DNA of 64,000 nt from JALYYC01 sp963795805. GTDB lineage: Bacteria; Chloroflexota; Dormibacteria; CF-121. The notes beneath the pieces are model-generated. The model made no database searches. It was not told the DNA's origin and was given only the letters and a program-made list of their open reading frames with translations. This document shows positions 1 through 8,838 of this stretch, piece by piece. Every line of letters begins with the position of its first letter. Position 1 is the stretch's first letter. The position numbers and the translations under genes were made by a program. Location of the stretch: positions 806,001 through 870,000 of the forward strand of contig CAWCIV010000004.1 of NCBI GenBank assembly GCA_963795805.1. The letters are read 5' to 3'.

Positions 1-1215
1 GTCGGCACGCTCATGAATCTCCGGACCGGGATGGCCGAAGCGGTCCGCTCAGCCCTGAATGGGCAGGCCCCGTTTGGTGCCGACGTCATCTCACGGATCA
101 GCCATGGGATGCAGGGTGCGGCCGAACGCGAGGAGCTTCGCACCGCCATCCTGCGAACGATGAATCAGCTGCTGGCGGACCTCTACGAGGCAGCCGACGT
201 GCCACGGGAACGCGTCTATGAGTCGGTGGTGGTCGGCAATGCGACCATGCTCCACCTCCTGCTTGGGATCGATGCGACGGCGGTGTCGATGATGCCCTTT
301 GCCCCGGCGTTCCGAGATCCCCTCTACCTCCCGGCTCGCGAGGTCGGTCTCGACATCCATCCGGGCGGGTTCGTGCAAACATTGCCCGTGATCGGCGCGT
401 ACGTCGGCGCCGATATCGTCGCGGGGGTGGTCGCAACCGGTCTGGCTCGGGAAGACAAGATGCGGGTCTTTGTCGATGTCGGGACCAACGGCGAGATCGT
501 CCTCGGATCGGCCAGGCGCGTGCTCTGCACCGCGGCGCCGGCGGGTCCAGCGTTCGAGGGGAGCCAGATCCGGTGCGGAATGCGAGCGACCGACGGGGCG
601 ATCGAAGGCGTCACGCTCGGCGACCATGTCGAGTTGCAGGTGATCGGGGGCGATGTCGCCCCGCGGGGAATTTGCGGTTCGGGGCTGGTCGATGCCGTTG
701 CCCAACTGCGGGTCGTTGGGTTGCTCGATCCCTCGGGTCGGATGCGGAGTCGTGAAGAGGTGCCCGAACACCCGCTGTCGGACCGGCTGATCACCGTCGA
801 TGGGGTGCGGGCGTTTCTGCTCGCCGAAGGCGTATACCTGAGCCAGAAAGACGTTCGGGAGTTGCAGTTCGGCAAGGGGTCGATCGCGACCGGCATCAAG
901 GTCCTGATGGATGTCATGGGGGTGAAGACGGCGGAGCTCGACGAGGTGCTCCTTGGCGGCTCGTTCGGGTCCTACCTCAACCCCGAGAGCACCAGGATCA
1001 TCGGCCTGGTGCCTCCGGTCGAGGTGGACCGCATCCTCTCCGTCGGTAACACCGCCGGGGAAGGGGCGAAGATGTGCCTCCTCTCCTTCCGTGAACGGCA
1101 GGTCGCCTTCGAGCTCCCGGACAAGATCGAGTATGTCGAGCTCTCCGGTCGCTCGGATTTCAATGACTCGTTCGTGTCCGTGCTGCAGTTCGCCGAGCTG
1201 GAATCCCTGCGATGA
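1..1215 (+). CDS. ASKHA-domain protein, corrinoid-activator-like (5' partial)
   Basis: The reading frame is open to the first base of the window, so the N-terminus is cut off; the first in-window ATG is at 13. The visible ~404 residues match the C-terminal DUF4445/ASKHA part of RACo-type proteins, which reductively reactivate Co(II) corrinoid methyltransferases using an N-terminal 2Fe-2S domain (not visible here). Landmarks counted from the ATG are GADVISRI (22-29), the nucleotide-binding DVGTNGE (155-161), GICGSG (219-224) and GGSFGSYLNP (315-324). It overlaps the DUF1638 gene by ATGA. Full-length relatives are about 600 residues, so some 200 residues plus any corrinoid protein and methyltransferase probably lie upstream. 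The family call is firm; the partner corrinoid protein is inferred. Confidence 0.85.
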   Translation, partial: VGTLMNLRTGMAEAVRSALNGQAPFGADVISRISHGMQGAAEREELRTAILRTMNQLLADLYEAADVPRERVYESVVVGNATMLHLLLGIDATAVSMMPFAPAFRDPLYLPAREVGLDIHPGGFVQTLPVIGAYVGADIVAGVVATGLAREDKMRVFVDVGTNGEIVLGSARRVLCTAAPAGPAFEGSQIRCGMRATDGAIEGVTLGDHVELQVIGGDVAPRGICGSGLVDAVAQLRVVGLLDPSGRMRSREEVPEHPLSDRLITVDGVRAFLLAEGVYLSQKDVRELQFGKGSIATGIKVLMDVMGVKTAELDEVLLGGSFGSYLNPESTRIIGLVPPVEVDRILSVGNTAGEGAKMCLLSFRERQVAFELPDKIEYVELSGRSDFNDSFVSVLQFAELESLR

Positions 1216-1799
1216 AGAAGGTCGCGTTGCTCATCTGTGGGGCGCTCGGGAAGGAGGTCAAGGCCGTCGTCGACCGGGAGGGATGGGACGTCGATGTCTA
1301 CGGCGTCCCGGCGATGCATCACTTCTATCCGAAGAAGATCGTCGAGGCCGTCGACGCCAGGCTCGCGGCGATCGCCCCACGCTATCGCCAGGTGGTGGTC
1401 GTTTATGGCGATTGCGGCACGGCGGGATCGCTCGAGCCGGTGCTCCGGCGCCATGGCGCGGTTCGCCTCCAGGGTCCGCACTGTTACGAGATGTTCGCCG
1501 GCGCGGAGTTTGACCGGATCGCAGAGGACCAACCGGCCACCTTTTTCCTGACCGACTGGCTGGTACGAAATTTCGAACGGGCGGTCGTCCGAGGACTCGG
1601 GATCGATCGATACCCGGAACTGAAGCCGGTCTATTTCAAGAACTACACCGATCTCATATACCTGGTGCAGTTCCCCGATGACGCGCTCGTCGACAAGGCG
1701 CGGGAAATCGGTGAGTTTCTGAACCTTCCGCTGGAGGTTCGGCATGTCGGGCTGGGCGAGCTGGAAACCCGTCTACGCGTGCTTATGGAGGCGGCATGA
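1212..1799 (+). CDS. DUF1638 domain protein
   Basis: This 195-residue cytosolic protein has the DUF1638 layout: an N-terminal ICGALGKEV segment, then VVVYGDCGTAG (around 62-72), a central HCYEMFAG, and a C-terminal LIYLVQFPDD region. The Cys and His residues in GDCGT and HCYEM could bind a metal or corrinoid, but this has not been shown. The family has no fully established activity. It often sits beside corrinoid methyltransferases and ASKHA activators in methylated-amine clusters, which is the context here. The ATG lies in the ATGA overlap with the upstream gene, and its own stop overlaps the next start the same way, so the three genes are translationally coupled. Confidence 0.8.
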   Translation: MKKVALLICGALGKEVKAVVDREGWDVDVYGVPAMHHFYPKKIVEAVDARLAAIAPRYRQVVVVYGDCGTAGSLEPVLRRHGAVRLQGPHCYEMFAGAEFDRIAEDQPATFFLTDWLVRNFERAVVRGLGIDRYPELKPVYFKNYTDLIYLVQFPDDALVDKAREIGEFLNLPLEVRHVGLGELETRLRVLMEAA

Positions 1800-2074
1800 T
1801 GACGCGCTATCAAATCATGTACTGGAAGCACATCCCCGCCCACATCAAGGCGTGGGACGAGCACGGACAGGTCAAGCGCTTGCTGCCCGATCGATTCCAG
1901 GCGGCGATCGATGCCTTTTCGATGAAGGAAGGGTCGACGGACATGGACAGCTATTTGGAGGCCTGGCACTGGGGTCCGCAACTCGAGCGCGAGGGCTCGG
2001 CAGCCGAGGTCGCCGACACCGTGGTCAGCGAACTCGACAGCGCCAACCCGCGAACGAAGCTGATGAATCCTTGA
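1796..2074 (+). CDS. Virulence_fact family small protein (C1-cluster associated)
   Basis: This 92-residue protein begins MMTRYQIMYWKHIPAHIKAW, which matches the small family catalogued in Pfam as Virulence_fact. The name is historical; no virulence role is implied. Members commonly accompany methyltetrahydrofolate, corrinoid and DUF1638 genes, as here, so a role in C1 or corrinoid chemistry is the more plausible inference. It is soluble, without signal peptide or membrane segment. Two adjacent ATGs are possible; the first overlaps the DUF1638 stop as ATGA. It ends the coupled three-gene unit and is followed by a convergent small gene. Confidence 0.7.
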   Translation: MMTRYQIMYWKHIPAHIKAWDEHGQVKRLLPDRFQAAIDAFSMKEGSTDMDSYLEAWHWGPQLEREGSAAEVADTVVSELDSANPRTKLMNP

Positions 2075-2079
2075 GGCGC

Positions 2080-2382
2080 TCAGACCTGCTGCGGCTGGTC
2101 GGCGACCGGCGTGGTCCCGCTGGCTTTCCTGGCATGCTCCTGCTCGTGCCAGGCACGCAGCTTCGCATCGATCATCGGGGGCAGTTGGCCGCCGCCAGCC
2201 TGCCAGTCGCGCCGCCAGGGCCCGCGCCCGCCGAAACCTCCGGCACCGCCCGGTCCGCCACCCGCATGCTGGCTGAACGCAGACCGCTGCCAGCGCCGGC
2301 GCTTCGACGCCATCGCGAGGCCCAGTCCCAGGGCGCCGAGGATGGCGAGCTTCTTGTGGTCGCTATTTGAATGTTCTCTCAT
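2080..2382 (-). CDS. Small Gly/Arg-rich hypothetical protein
   Basis: This 100-residue protein starts MREHSNSDHKK. The start is set by a strong AAGGAG about 8 nt upstream on the minus strand. A short hydrophobic stretch (LAILGALGLGLAMA, about 12-25) is followed by a basic RRRW patch, a Gly-rich middle (GGGPGGAGGFGGRG) and an amphipathic end containing PPMIDAKLRAWHEQEH. The same frame runs on upstream far into the fhs gene, but that part is antisense and has no support. The protein resembles small membrane-tethered hypotheticals of Actinobacteria and Chloroflexota ending in a KLRAWHE-type helix. Function unknown. It is convergent with the ASKHA operon (5 bp between stops) and divergent from fhs. 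Confidence 0.6.
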   Translation of the reverse strand: MREHSNSDHKKLAILGALGLGLAMASKRRRWQRSAFSQHAGGGPGGAGGFGGRGPWRRDWQAGGGQLPPMIDAKLRAWHEQEHARKASGTTPVADQPQQV

Positions 2383-2490
2383 GTCGATTCTCCTTGAACG
2401 TTGGTTGATGATTGTCATCCTGAGCCTGACCTGTGAACGCGCTATGAAGACCCTGCGGAGAAACCCGGCACTTGTGGAGGTGGTAAACCA

Positions 2491-4167
2491 GTGAGCCAGG
2501 CTGCGATCGCACCCGACCGGAACCGTGCCAGGGGGTTGCGCCCGATCATGGATGTTGGTCGCGAGCTCGGCCTCCTGGAGTCCGAGATCATCTCCTACGG
2601 TCCGTACAAGGCGAAGATCAGCCTTGACGCGCTGGATCGTGTGCGGGATCGTCCCGACGGCAAGCTCGTGGTCGTGACGGCCATCACGCCGACCCGGGCG
2701 GGCGAGGGGAAGACCACCAGTGCGATCAGCCTGACCCAGGGGCTGGGTCGCATCGGCGCGAAGGTCGCGCTCTGCCTTCGGCAGCCCTCCACAGGGCCGC
2801 TCTTCGGCATCAAGGGCGGGGGCACCGGCGGCGGGAAGGCGCAGGTTGTCCCGATGGAGGAGATCAACCTCCATTTCAATGGCGATTTCCACGCGGTGGA
2901 AGCGGCGCACAATCTGCTGGCCGCGGTGATCGACTCGGCGATCTTCCACGGGCAGCTTCAGGCCGGTCCCAGCTTTATCACCTGGCCGCGAACGCTCGAT
3001 GTCAACGATCGGGCCCTTCGGCACATCGTGACCGGGCTCGGCGGTGTCGAGCACGGGGTTCCGCGGGAGTCGAGCTTCATCATCGCCGCGGCGTCGGAAT
3101 TGATGGCCATCCTGGCTCTGGCCGGCGACATGGCCGATCTCCGGGCGCGAATCGCCCGCATCATCGTCACGCAGCGCAAGGACGGCAGCTTCGTGACGGC
3201 GGAGGACCTGCGGGTCACCGGGGCGATGACCGTCCTGATGAAGGATGCGCTGCTGCCCAACCTCGTGCAGACGATGGAGGGTCAGCCGGCGCTCATCCAT
3301 GCTGGCCCGTTCGGCAACATTGCTCACGGCAACAATTCGCTACTTGCTGACCAGATCGCCCTGAAGCTGGCCGATATCGTCGTGACGGAGGCTGGCTTCG
3401 GAGCGGACTTAGGGCTGGAGAAGTTCGCCCACATCGTGGCGCGATACGGCAACCTTCGCCCAGCGGCCGCCCTCGTGGTCGCGACGGTTCGGGCGCTGAA
3501 GTCGCACGGGGGCGTCCCCCTGGCGAAACTTGGCGAGGAGGACGTCGAGGCGCTCAGGAAGGGGATGGAGAACCTCGCCGCGCACATCGATATCGTCAAG
3601 GCGTTCGGCATGCGGGCCGTGGTGGGGATCAACCGGTTCCCAACCGACACCGAGCGCGAGCTGGATCTCGTCAAAACGATGGCTCGTGAGTATGGCGCCG
3701 ACGCGGCGGTCGTCAACGACGGCTTTACGCGTGGCGGCGAGGGGAGCGTCGAGCTCGCCGGGGCCGTGCAGACCGCCGCGAACAGCGGCAGCCATTTCGC
3801 GCCGCTCTACCCGCCGGGAACACCGATTCGCGAGCAGATCGAGACGGTGGCCCGGCGCCTCTATGGCGCGGGCGGTGTGGAGTTTCTGCCTGAGTGCCAG
3901 AAGCGGATTGACTGGCTCACCGAGCGCGGCATGGGAACCCTGCCGGTCTGCATGTCGAAAACCCACCTGTCCTTGTCGCACGACCCGAGTCTCAGAGGCC
4001 GGCCGCGCGGCTTCACGATCCCGGTCCGCAACGTGTATCCGTCGGCGGGCGCCGGCTTCATCGTCGCGCTGGCGGGCGACATCCAACTGATGCCCGGCCT
4101 GGGCAAGGAGCCCGCCTACACCCGCATCGATATCGATGCCAACGGCGTGATCAGCGGGCTTACCTGA
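2491..4167 (+). CDS. fhs: Formate-tetrahydrofolate ligase
   Basis: This 558-residue enzyme is the usual length for the family. It makes 10-formyl-THF from formate, THF and ATP in the cytosol. The P-loop PTRAGEGKTT is at 67-76, followed by the THF/formyl-phosphate region with KGGGTGGGKAQV and EINLHFNGDFHAV, both hallmarks of FTHFS. Translation starts at GTG, preceded by GGAGGTGG at a good distance. It is monocistronic as seen, between the corrinoid/DUF1638 unit and the CO-dehydrogenase-like and sarcosine oxidase operons. This suggests it draws on formate or C1 units released by methyl-group catabolism, or feeds them. Confidence 0.97.
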   Translation: MSQAAIAPDRNRARGLRPIMDVGRELGLLESEIISYGPYKAKISLDALDRVRDRPDGKLVVVTAITPTRAGEGKTTSAISLTQGLGRIGAKVALCLRQPSTGPLFGIKGGGTGGGKAQVVPMEEINLHFNGDFHAVEAAHNLLAAVIDSAIFHGQLQAGPSFITWPRTLDVNDRALRHIVTGLGGVEHGVPRESSFIIAAASELMAILALAGDMADLRARIARIIVTQRKDGSFVTAEDLRVTGAMTVLMKDALLPNLVQTMEGQPALIHAGPFGNIAHGNNSLLADQIALKLADIVVTEAGFGADLGLEKFAHIVARYGNLRPAAALVVATVRALKSHGGVPLAKLGEEDVEALRKGMENLAAHIDIVKAFGMRAVVGINRFPTDTERELDLVKTMAREYGADAAVVNDGFTRGGEGSVELAGAVQTAANSGSHFAPLYPPGTPIREQIETVARRLYGAGGVEFLPECQKRIDWLTERGMGTLPVCMSKTHLSLSHDPSLRGRPRGFTIPVRNVYPSAGAGFIVALAGDIQLMPGLGKEPAYTRIDIDANGVISGLT

Positions 4168-4173
4168 CGAGGA

Positions 4174-4638
4174 TCAGCCGGCGATCGTTTCGGCCTTGAG
4201 CGCTTGCTCGAGGCACTTCGCAAAGCGGTCGGCCATCCGCGAGGACACCTCCTGCATGATGGCGGAGCGCCCGAACTGGGCGACCACTCCGGTGACGGCG
4301 ACGTCGGATTCCATCGTGACAATCGTCCGGCCCTGCTCCGTGAAGAGCTGGCTGGTCACGGTGGCAAAGGCGCCACCTCGGCCGCGCGATTCATTTCCCT
4401 CGGCCTTGAGTCGCACCCGATGAGCCGCCGGGTCGACCTCTTCAAGGGAAACGCGTCCCTGGTACCCGACGTCAATCGGTCCGAGCTTGATGCCGATCTT
4501 GCCTTCGTAGGTGTGATCGTCGACCACCTTCGTCAGCGTCGCGCCCGGGACGCAGCTTGCGACTTTGGGCACATCGAGGAGATGGCGCCAAACCGCGTCC
4601 AGGGGAGCATCGACGGCGAAGCGATTCGTGAGAATCAT
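4174..4638 (-). CDS. CoxG-like SRPBCC protein
   Basis: This 154-residue protein has the SRPBCC/CoxG fold, seen in MILTNRFAVDAPLDAVW at the N-terminus, CVPGATL near 35 and the GPIDVGYQG strand near 60. CoxG proteins are thought to help membrane attachment or maturation of CO dehydrogenase and related molybdenum hydroxylases. The start is the ATG that overlaps the upstream stop as ATGA; a longer reading frame continues upstream, but that part lies inside the molybdopterin-binding gene. It is the last gene of the operon that begins with the small subunit at 12561. No signal peptide or membrane helix is seen. Confidence 0.88.
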   Translation of the reverse strand: MILTNRFAVDAPLDAVWRHLLDVPKVASCVPGATLTKVVDDHTYEGKIGIKLGPIDVGYQGRVSLEEVDPAAHRVRLKAEGNESRGRGGAFATVTSQLFTEQGRTIVTMESDVAVTGVVAQFGRSAIMQEVSSRMADRFAKCLEQALKAETIAG

Positions 4639-5669
4639 GACCCCAGCGTATCGAACGTGCCGTAGGAAGGAAAGCGGAAACTCATGTCGCGTGAGAGCAG
4701 GCCTCCGTGACCCAGGCCGTTGAAGTCGGCGGCCCCAACCCGGGCACCGGTGAAGAGCCGGGGGAGGATCAGGTCCAGCACCGTGGCGCGTGAGAACATG
4801 CCACAGGCCGCCACCCCGAACACGGGCCGGTCGTTCAAGTAGGCGAGCCACACCGCACTCCCCGGATGGGCCGGCGCGCCTTGCTTCTCCATCAAGGCAC
4901 CCAACCGCCCGAGCGCCCTGAGCGTGGCATCGAGCGGGTCGGTCGCGTTGGCGCCGGCCGTCAGGATCAGGTCCGCGCGCCCGGCCAGGTCCTCGAGTGC
5001 CGCCGCCACGGCATCGACGTCGTCGGCCACGTACTGGATGGCGACGACGGTCGACCCGAACCAGGCGACCTTCATTTCGATCGACGCCTGGAATTTCTCC
5101 CGGGCGGGCAAATCGAGTCGCTCCCGGACAAGGACGCCCACCCGCATCGCTTTGAAGGCTTTGACCTGCAGAACCGGCCGTCCCACGATCACCGCCTCGG
5201 CCTCCCGCAGACGTTGCTCGGCAACGACAAACGGCGTCACCTTGACGCCGGCCACGGTTTTGCCCTTTGAGACCAGCTGGCCATCGAAGAGGGTGAAGAC
5301 GGAGATATCCGCGACGCTGTTGAGCGCCAGCAGCCGCGGCACGTCCACCGTGAAGATCCCATTCAGGGCGGCGGCCAGTCGCATCTGGCTCTCGACCGGT
5401 CCATGAACCGCGATCCCTGGGCCGGCGACGATTTGAGCCAGCCGTTGGGCTGCGGCGTCCTCGTGGATGTCGCCCGGGTCCATCCGCGCGACGTGCAATT
5501 CGGCGACGTGGGCCGAGGCGACGAGCGGGTAGTCACTCCGCCGAAGAATTCGTCCTTTGGGGAGGAGCACGCGATGCTGGTCCGCGGGGTTCAGCAGCGT
5601 CTCCAGCAGGACGGCTCCCTCGATTCCGTCGGCGCTGAGGTGGTCGCCCCGGAGAGCCTCCGGCGTCAC
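4635..5669 (-). CDS. Molybdopterin-binding protein (MoCF-domain, CODH-cluster type)
   Basis: This 344-residue protein has a C-terminal MoCF/MoaB-like domain: DLILTAGANATDPLD around 233-247 is the family's GG(T/A)G-like nucleotide loop region, and PGSAVWLAYL follows near 273. The N-terminal half carries a Glu-rich stretch with MDPGDIHEDAAAQRLA, as in MobA/MoeA-like accessory proteins beside xanthine and CO dehydrogenases. It probably handles molybdenum cofactor or molybdopterin cytosine dinucleotide for the hydroxylase encoded upstream. It starts at GTG in a GTGA overlap with xdhC and ends in an ATGA overlap with coxG, so it is tightly coupled. Domain call good; exact step unknown. Confidence 0.78.
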   Translation of the reverse strand: MTPEALRGDHLSADGIEGAVLLETLLNPADQHRVLLPKGRILRRSDYPLVASAHVAELHVARMDPGDIHEDAAAQRLAQIVAGPGIAVHGPVESQMRLAAALNGIFTVDVPRLLALNSVADISVFTLFDGQLVSKGKTVAGVKVTPFVVAEQRLREAEAVIVGRPVLQVKAFKAMRVGVLVRERLDLPAREKFQASIEMKVAWFGSTVVAIQYVADDVDAVAAALEDLAGRADLILTAGANATDPLDATLRALGRLGALMEKQGAPAHPGSAVWLAYLNDRPVFGVAACGMFSRATVLDLILPRLFTGARVGAADFNGLGHGGLLSRDMSFRFPSYGTFDTLGS

Positions 5670-6655
5670 GCGACCGGCGATGCTCCGCTCAGGGCACGTC
5701 CAGCGCGCTGGTGGCGCACGGCCACCATCTCCGCCAGGATCGCCAGGGCGGTCTCTTCGGCGGTCTGGCCACCGAGGTCGAGGCCGATCGGGGCACGGAC
5801 CCGATCCAGGTCCGATTGCGGCACCCCAAGCGCGAGCAGCCGCTCCACGCGCGCCCGATGCGTCTTGCGGCTGCCGATGGCGCCGATATAGCGGGCGTTG
5901 CCCTTCAGCGCCGCGCGGATCGTGGGGTCGTCAAACTTCGGGTCGTGCGTGAGCACGACGACGTAGGACGACTGATCGATCGTCATGCGGTCCAGCACCT
6001 CATCGGGCCAACCATGGATCACGCGGTCCGCCGCCGGGAATCGTCCCGGGTCGGCGAACGTCGATCGGGCATCGACCACCGTGACGCGAAACCCCAAATC
6101 GTGGGCAAAACGGGACAACGGAATGGCGACGTGCGCGCCCCCAAGAATCAACAGCTCATCCGGTCGCCGGAATGGCTCGAAGAACCATGCCTCGCGGCGT
6201 TCGGGCGTCCCGCGATCAAGCAGAGGCGCGGCCGCGGCGTCCGTCGCCTCGAGCAGCCGGCGTGCTCCCGCGGTGTCGGTCAGGGCGCTGGCGAGCACCA
6301 CCGGTCGCTCGGCGTCCAGCGCCTCGATCAGCGAGCGATGGACGTCGCTGAGCGGCTCGACCAAAATATCAACCTCGCCACCGCAGCTCAACCCGACCGT
6401 CCAGGCGAGGTCGTCACTGACTCCGTAGTGGAAGAGCTGCGCGGGGCCACCCTTGATCACCGCCTGGGCCTGCTCGAACACGTCGGCCTCGAGGCAGCCG
6501 CCGCTCACCGAGCCGGTCAGGCGCCCGGACCTGCTGACCGCCATCCGCGATCCCGCCGGGCGCGGCGCGCTACCCCAGGTGCTGACGACGGTCGCAAGGG
6601 CGATCGCTTCCCGATCTTGCAGCCACGCCTTGACGTCGGGAAGAACATCCCGCAC
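5666..6655 (-). CDS. XdhC/CoxI family molybdenum-hydroxylase maturation factor
   Basis: This 329-residue protein has the two XdhC/CoxI domains. The N-terminal part carries VVSTWGSAPRPAGSRMAV and GSVSGGCLEADV (about 50-61), with the conserved GGC cysteine. The C-terminal Rossmann domain carries LLILGGAHVAIPLSRFA. XdhC-family proteins bind the molybdenum cofactor, promote sulfuration and insert it into xanthine or CO dehydrogenase-type enzymes. It lies downstream of coxE with a 33-bp gap and is GTGA-coupled to the molybdopterin-binding gene. Confidence in family is high; specificity for the enzyme encoded at 9693-12044 is inferred from context. Confidence 0.93.
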   Translation of the reverse strand: MRDVLPDVKAWLQDREAIALATVVSTWGSAPRPAGSRMAVSRSGRLTGSVSGGCLEADVFEQAQAVIKGGPAQLFHYGVSDDLAWTVGLSCGGEVDILVEPLSDVHRSLIEALDAERPVVLASALTDTAGARRLLEATDAAAAPLLDRGTPERREAWFFEPFRRPDELLILGGAHVAIPLSRFAHDLGFRVTVVDARSTFADPGRFPAADRVIHGWPDEVLDRMTIDQSSYVVVLTHDPKFDDPTIRAALKGNARYIGAIGSRKTHRARVERLLALGVPQSDLDRVRAPIGLDLGGQTAEETALAILAEMVAVRHQRAGRALSGASPVA

Positions 6656-6688
6656 ATCCTGAGTGTAGTGCCGCCCGATTCGCGTCTT

Positions 6689-7861
6689 CTACGCCGAAGC
6701 CGCGGCAGGCGCCTGCCGGCGGACGGCCCGCCGCCCGCTGACCTCGAGGAGGAGACGCCCGAGCGCCTCGAGGCTGGCGAGGTTGTGCGCCGGGACGAAG
6801 TCGTCGATGTAGGGAAGGGCCGCCTGGAGTCCCAGCGTTAGCGGCTCGTAATCCGGCATCCCGAGCAACGGGCTCATCCAGATCAGGCGGTGGCAGGCCC
6901 GTTGCAGCCGGGCCACGGCCGCCTGCAACTCCGCGGGATCGCCTCGATCCCAGCCGTCGCTGATCACCACCACCGTTGCCCCGTGGCCCAGCACCCGGCG
7001 AGCGAACCGCCGGTTGAACGTCTCGATCGCCTCGCCGATCCGGGTTCCGCCGGACCAATCGTCGGCGCTCTGCAGCACGCGGTTCAGGGCAAGGTCCGGA
7101 TCGTGACCCTGGAGCTGCCGGGTGATGCGGGTCAACCGAGTCGCAAAGACGAACGCCTCAACCCGCTCGGCCCCATGCTCGGCCGCATACGCAAAGCTGA
7201 GCACGACGCGGGTGTATCGCTCCATCGACCCGCTGATGTCGCAGAGCAGGACGAGCGGTCGCGGCTTGATCCGGGGCGATCGCCAGGCGAGCAACATCGG
7301 CTCCCCGTCGAAGCGGAGGCTCGTTCGCAGCAGGCGTCGCAGGTCGATCCGGCCTGACCCGCCGCGCCGATAGCGGCGGGACCGTCGGCGCGCCGCCGGA
7401 ATCCGCATCGAGGCGATCAGCCGCCGGACCTCGCGCATCTCTTCCGCGTTCAAGGCCGCGAAGTCCTTGTGACGGAGGATTTCGACTGCCGAGTACGTCG
7501 CCATCTGCCGTGGGCTCGCGTCATTTGCCGCAGCGTCATCGTCGAGGACCCGGAGCTGCCGGATCGCTCCCGCCTTCCGATCGTTCCAGCGGGCCTCCTC
7601 GGCAGCGGCCCGCGCCGGTACCGCCGCGGGAGCGGTCAGGAAGAATAGAAGCGCCTGGTCGAGCAGACCGCGGTCATCCCGCCGGCGGGCGAAATGCGAA
7701 TGGACCGCCGCACGCAGGTCGTCGCCACGGCTCATATCGATCAGCGTCAGGGCAGTCAGAAATGGCAGCATCCGCGCCGGCCCGGCATCAAAGCCGAGCG
7801 CCCGAAGGATGGCGCCGAAGCGGAGCCAGTTCCGGGTCAGAACGAAGCGGTCGTCAGGCAT
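6689..7861 (-). CDS. coxE: CoxE-like VWA-domain protein
   Basis: The 390-residue protein carries a VWA domain with the MIDAS motif DISGSM at about 208-213, preceded by an Arg-rich linker (RRRSRRYRRGGSGRIDLRR). CoxE works with the AAA+ ATPase CoxD in building the active site of CO dehydrogenase. The chosen ATG overlaps the 3' end of coxD by 8 bp; a GTG ten codons upstream is possible but would lengthen the overlap. No signal peptide, so it acts in the cytosol. The coxD-coxE pair is typical of both form I and form II clusters. Confidence 0.9.
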   Translation of the reverse strand: MPDDRFVLTRNWLRFGAILRALGFDAGPARMLPFLTALTLIDMSRGDDLRAAVHSHFARRRDDRGLLDQALLFFLTAPAAVPARAAAEEARWNDRKAGAIRQLRVLDDDAAANDASPRQMATYSAVEILRHKDFAALNAEEMREVRRLIASMRIPAARRRSRRYRRGGSGRIDLRRLLRTSLRFDGEPMLLAWRSPRIKPRPLVLLCDISGSMERYTRVVLSFAYAAEHGAERVEAFVFATRLTRITRQLQGHDPDLALNRVLQSADDWSGGTRIGEAIETFNRRFARRVLGHGATVVVISDGWDRGDPAELQAAVARLQRACHRLIWMSPLLGMPDYEPLTLGLQAALPYIDDFVPAHNLASLEALGRLLLEVSGRRAVRRQAPAAASA

Positions 7862-8762
7862 GCGCGGCGGCGGCCAGCATCTGACGGGCACGCTCGCCGC
7901 GAAGGCGCTCCAGGTCCTCCTGGTACTTGACGATCGAGCCCAGGGTCAGATCCACCGTGGTCTCGGTCAGCTCCGTTTCGCCGAGCGCCATGAGGGCGCG
8001 CGTCCAGTCGAGGGTTTCCGCGATCCCGGGGAGCTTATAGAGGTCCAGCCGGCGCACAGCTCCCATGAATCGTGTGACCTGGTCGGCCAGCTTTGGCGGC
8101 ACGTCAGGGATGCGGGCCCTCACGATCGCATCCTCGGTCTCGATGCTCGGGTAGTCGATCCAGAAGTAGAGGCAGCGGCGCTTGAGCGCATCGTGAATCT
8201 CCCGGGTCCGGTTGGAGGTGATCACCACGACGGGCGGCTGAGTTGCCGTGATCGTGCCGATTTCCGGGATCGAGATCTGATAATCGGACAGCATCTCGAG
8301 CAGGAACGCCTCGAACTCGTCGTCCGAACGGTCGATCTCGTCGATCAGCAGCACGGGCGGTCGCCCCCCGTCGCTTTCCAGCGCCTGCAGCAGCGGTCGT
8401 TTGACCAGGAATCGCGGGCTGAAGATTTCGCGCTCCATCGAGTCCCGGCTCTCGCCCGCGGTCTCGAGCATCCGAATGTGGAGTAGTTGCCGCGCGTAGG
8501 CCCACTCGTAGACGGCGTTGTTGATATCGATGCCCTCGTAGCACTGCAAGCGGATCAATGGGGCCTGGAGCAGCTCCGCGAGCACCTTGCCGACCTCGGT
8601 CTTGCCGACGCCGGCCTCGCCCTCCAGCAAGAGGGGTTTCTCGAGCTTCAATCCCAGGAAGATCGTCGTGGCCAGATTGCGTCCGGCGACGTAGTGCCGG
8701 GCTTTGAGGGCGGCTTCGAGGGCTTCAATCGACGCAAACGGCACGTCACGCATGGCGATCAT
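7854..8762 (-). CDS. coxD: CoxD-like MoxR-type AAA+ ATPase
   Basis: This 302-residue ATPase has Walker A GEAGVGKT at 48-55, a Walker B VLLIDEIDR and the MoxR-type sensor region VVITSNRTREIHDALKRRC. CoxD is the chaperone-like ATPase needed in Oligotropha for the Cu/Mo cluster of CO dehydrogenase; in form II systems it is presumed to act in general cofactor-site assembly. It partners with the VWA protein encoded directly downstream. A second in-frame ATG three codons in gives MRDVPFASIEALEAAL, and neither start has a clear Shine-Dalgarno sequence. It is separated from coxM by 76 bp. Confidence 0.92.
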   Translation of the reverse strand: MIAMRDVPFASIEALEAALKARHYVAGRNLATTIFLGLKLEKPLLLEGEAGVGKTEVGKVLAELLQAPLIRLQCYEGIDINNAVYEWAYARQLLHIRMLETAGESRDSMEREIFSPRFLVKRPLLQALESDGGRPPVLLIDEIDRSDDEFEAFLLEMLSDYQISIPEIGTITATQPPVVVITSNRTREIHDALKRRCLYFWIDYPSIETEDAIVRARIPDVPPKLADQVTRFMGAVRRLDLYKLPGIAETLDWTRALMALGETELTETTVDLTLGSIVKYQEDLERLRGERARQMLAAAAHA

Positions 8763-8838
8763 TCTAGGTTGCCCTCGGCGGCAGCCTGGTATGTCGCCTT
8801 CGTCGCGGTCGCCCTCCCGAGAGTCCGGATCCGTGGCG

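Noticed and set aside
2383..3327. Upstream 315 codons of the open frame ending at 2080 (minus strand)
   Set aside because: It lies antisense inside fhs and has no family sequence; a strong AAGGAG places the real start at 2382.
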